A program made the translations under genes and the position numbers. 52,759 nt of DNA. It comes from Bdellovibrionota bacterium. Lineage in GTDB: Bacteria; Bdellovibrionota; Bdellovibrionia; Bdellovibrionales; JAMPXM01. Below the pieces are notes generated by a model that worked only from the letters and a program-made list of their open reading frames with translations, was not told the origin of the DNA and searched no databases. The DNA is taken from assembly GCA_963170185.1 (NCBI GenBank), contig CAUJGS010000114.1, forward strand, positions 1 through 52,759, read 5' to 3'. Below, piece by piece: positions 50,988 through 52,759 of this stretch. The first letter of the stretch is position 1, and each line of letters starts with the position of its first letter.

Positions 50988-52427
50988 TTAGCGGAACTTG
51001 CCTACGATCTCCTTGAAGTAGTTTCCGCGCTCTTCGTAGCTATCGAACATATCGAAGCTCGAAGCCCCCGGAGAGAGGAGAACCGAGTCGCTGATACGGG
51101 ACTTCTGGTAAGCGATCAAAACCGCCTCTTCAAACGTTCCAATGAGGAAGGTTTCCGACCAGTCGCCGAGGTCGCGGTTCATACGCTCCTTGGCTTCACC
51201 GACCAGGATCAGCGTCTTTACTTTGCGCTTCACCATCTCACGCAGCGGCTCGTACGAGAGGTTCGTATCCTTACCACCCATGATAAGGATGACGTTTTCG
51301 TCAAACGCGTCGAGAGCTCGCATCACTGCGTGCACGTTGGTCGCTTTCGAGTCGTTGTAGAACTCAACGCCACCGACGCGGCGAACGTACTCGAGACGAT
51401 GAGGCATACCGCCATACGTGTCGATAACCTTCTGAATCGATTCGTGCTTCGCGCCGTGCTCACGCGCCGCCAAGATCGCCGCCATGATGTTGTCGATCGA
51501 ATGCTTGCCGCGCATCTTCATGTTGCGAACCGTGTACGTTTCGATCTCGGGACCTGTGCGAACGCGGACTTCGTCCTTGATACACACAGCACCGCCGATA
51601 GACATGATTTGCGGTTCCAATGCAGGTTTACGCGAGAAGTAGAAAATCCGGCCACGCTGAACCGCTGGATCGCGTGCAAGCTCAACAACCGCGTTGTCAT
51701 CGGCATTTAAGATCGACGTCGTCGCCTGATTGACGTTCTGGAAGATGCGACGTTTTGCGTTCACATACTCTTCCATCGACTTGTAACGGTCTTGGTGGTT
51801 TTCAGCCAAGTTCGTGAACACGATGTTTTGCGGAGTGAATCGATCACAGTGCTCAAGCTGGAAGCTCGAAACTTCCGCGACAACCGAATCAAATTGTTCG
51901 CCACGCTTTAGAGCGCGTAGGAACTCGACAAGTGGTTCTCCGAAGTTTCCACCAAGCCACGCGCGAACGCCCGACTCTTTCAAGAAAAGCTCGATGAGTT
52001 TGCACGTCGTCGATTTCCCGTTGGTACCAGTGACACCCACAAGCGGCTGCTTCACGAACCATGTCGAGAACTCGAACTCACCCGTCACGACAACGCCGTT
52101 CGAACGAGCGTATTCGAAGATCTTAAGATTTGGCGGAACACCCGGCGAAAGGATGATCACGTCTTGAGCCAAGAAGATCTTGGGGCTGTGGCCGCCGAGA
52201 TCAAGTTGCACGTTGAGGCCTTCGATTTGCTCAAGAGCCGACGCGAGTTCCGGCTTCGACTTGTGATCCGAGATCGTGACCTGCGCTCCACACTCTGTTA
52301 GGAAGTGCGCGAGACTCACGCCACAACGAGCAAGACCGACAACGAGGACGCGTTTTCCTTCGAGGTCTTTGAAGTCACTAAACGGTGGCGGTGTTCCGGA
52401 CGATGGTGGCATTGGAGGGTGTGGCAT
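50988..52427 (-). CDS. murD: UDP-N-acetylmuramoyl-L-alanine-D-glutamate ligase
   Basis: 479 residues; adds D-Glu to UDP-MurNAc-L-Ala. VVGLARCGVSLAHFL, GVTGTNGKSTTCKLIE (ATP site), SSFQLEHCDRF, ENHQDRYKS, YNDSKATNVHAVMRAL and SPGASSFDMFDSYEERG match MurD. The N-terminus has an extra Pro-rich 15 residues. AAGGAG lies 12 bases before the ATG, somewhat far. Confidence 0.95.
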   Translation of the reverse strand: MPHPPMPPSSGTPPPFSDFKDLEGKRVLVVGLARCGVSLAHFLTECGAQVTISDHKSKPELASALEQIEGLNVQLDLGGHSPKIFLAQDVIILSPGVPPNLKIFEYARSNGVVVTGEFEFSTWFVKQPLVGVTGTNGKSTTCKLIELFLKESGVRAWLGGNFGEPLVEFLRALKRGEQFDSVVAEVSSFQLEHCDRFTPQNIVFTNLAENHQDRYKSMEEYVNAKRRIFQNVNQATTSILNADDNAVVELARDPAVQRGRIFYFSRKPALEPQIMSIGGAVCIKDEVRVRTGPEIETYTVRNMKMRGKHSIDNIMAAILAAREHGAKHESIQKVIDTYGGMPHRLEYVRRVGGVEFYNDSKATNVHAVMRALDAFDENVILIMGGKDTNLSYEPLREMVKRKVKTLILVGEAKERMNRDLGDWSETFLIGTFEEAVLIAYQKSRISDSVLLSPGASSFDMFDSYEERGNYFKEIVGKFR

Positions 52428-52476
52428 GGATTCTTCGTTCTCCTTACAGATAGATCAGGGATCAGTAACAAAACAA

Positions 52477-52759
52477 TTAACGCAGTTTGAGTGTCGCAAG
52501 ACTCAAGATCGCCAGCAGGATCGAAATGATCCAGAAGCGAACGATGATCTTGGTCTCCGTCAGCCCTTTAAGCTCAAAGTGATGATGAATCGGGGCCATG
52601 CGGAAAATACGTTTTCCGGTGAGCTTGAAAGACAATACTTGAGTGATCACCGACAGCGCTTCGACGACAAAAACGCCGCCAAGAAGCACCAAAACGATTT
52701 CGTTCTTCGTCAACACCGCGAGGATTCCAAGGAACCCGCCGATCGAGAGCGATCCGATA
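52477..52759 (-). CDS. mraY: Phospho-N-acetylmuramoyl-pentapeptide-transferase, C-terminal part
   Basis: The last 93 codons of MraY; the frame is open to the window edge. [33 protein letters not shown] and [19 protein letters not shown] are the family's conserved C-terminal loops and membrane helices, including the HHH active-site motif. It makes lipid I. The start lies outside the window. murD follows by 49 bases. Confidence 0.96.
   Translation of the reverse strand, partial: IGSLSIGGFLGILAVLTKNEIVLVLLGGVFVVEALSVITQVLSFKLTGKRIFRMAPIHHHFELKGLTETKIIVRFWIISILLAILSLATLKLR

Noticed and set aside
1-52759. tRNA, rRNA, CRISPR or insertion sequence genes
   Set aside because: No cloverleaf genes, repeat-spacer arrays or transposase-like frames were seen; a covariance-model scan would settle weak RNA genes.

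Overview
The window looks like chromosomal DNA of a Gram-negative bacterium, most likely a Bdellovibrio-like member of the Bdellovibrionota. This is inferred from many exported lipoproteins and outer-membrane beta-barrels, an LpxH-like enzyme, moderately GC-rich coding sequence, and a TIGR02147/DUF4423-type regulator, a family known mainly from Bdellovibrio and Fibrobacter relatives. No tRNA, rRNA, CRISPR array, insertion sequence or phage gene was recognised.

Left part (1-5.6 kb): a LolD/MacB-type ABC ATPase coupled to the first codons of its permease (minus strand); then a tightly overlapping plus-strand trio of serine-hydrolase-like protein, lipoyl-less E2-type acyltransferase and a fatty-acid hydroxylase interrupted by an in-frame TAA; then an outer-membrane protein, a monoacylglycerol-lipase-like hydrolase and a lipoprotein. 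From 5.5 to 11.6 kb lies an AddA/AddB-type recombination helicase-nuclease pair.

11.6-18.6 kb is an envelope cluster: three divergent paralogues of a 'MGMGG...NPA' outer-membrane barrel family, two lipoproteins, an exported CX5R phosphatase-like protein and another secreted barrel-like protein. 18.6-35.2 kb is mostly housekeeping: coaE, a PEGA-domain membrane Ser/Thr kinase, a long-chain acyl-CoA synthetase, an exported hydrolase, a barrel protein, a lipoprotein with a small membrane ORF behind it, oligopeptidase prlC, nadK, recN, a TPR plus winged-helix regulator, small exported cysteine proteins, a DUF962/Mpo1-like protein and an LpxH-like phosphoesterase.

35.3 kb to the end is the 3' part of the division and cell-wall (dcw) cluster on the minus strand: mraY (partial), murD, ftsW, murG, murC, murB, ftsQ, ftsA, ftsZ, ending in a strong terminator. 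It carries two unusual insertions. Between murD and ftsW sits a translationally coupled three-gene cassette of exported proteins, two of which carry protein-kinase-like signatures (a DUF2252 protein and a HipA/FAM20-like protein). It is preceded by a terminator and a 22-bp-arm inverted repeat just after murD, so ftsW and the genes downstream probably depend on transcription through the cassette. Between murB and ftsQ, in the place where ddl often lies, sits a TIGR02147-type regulator coupled to a large lipoprotein. The exported kinase-like cassette is the best candidate in this window for an undescribed system.
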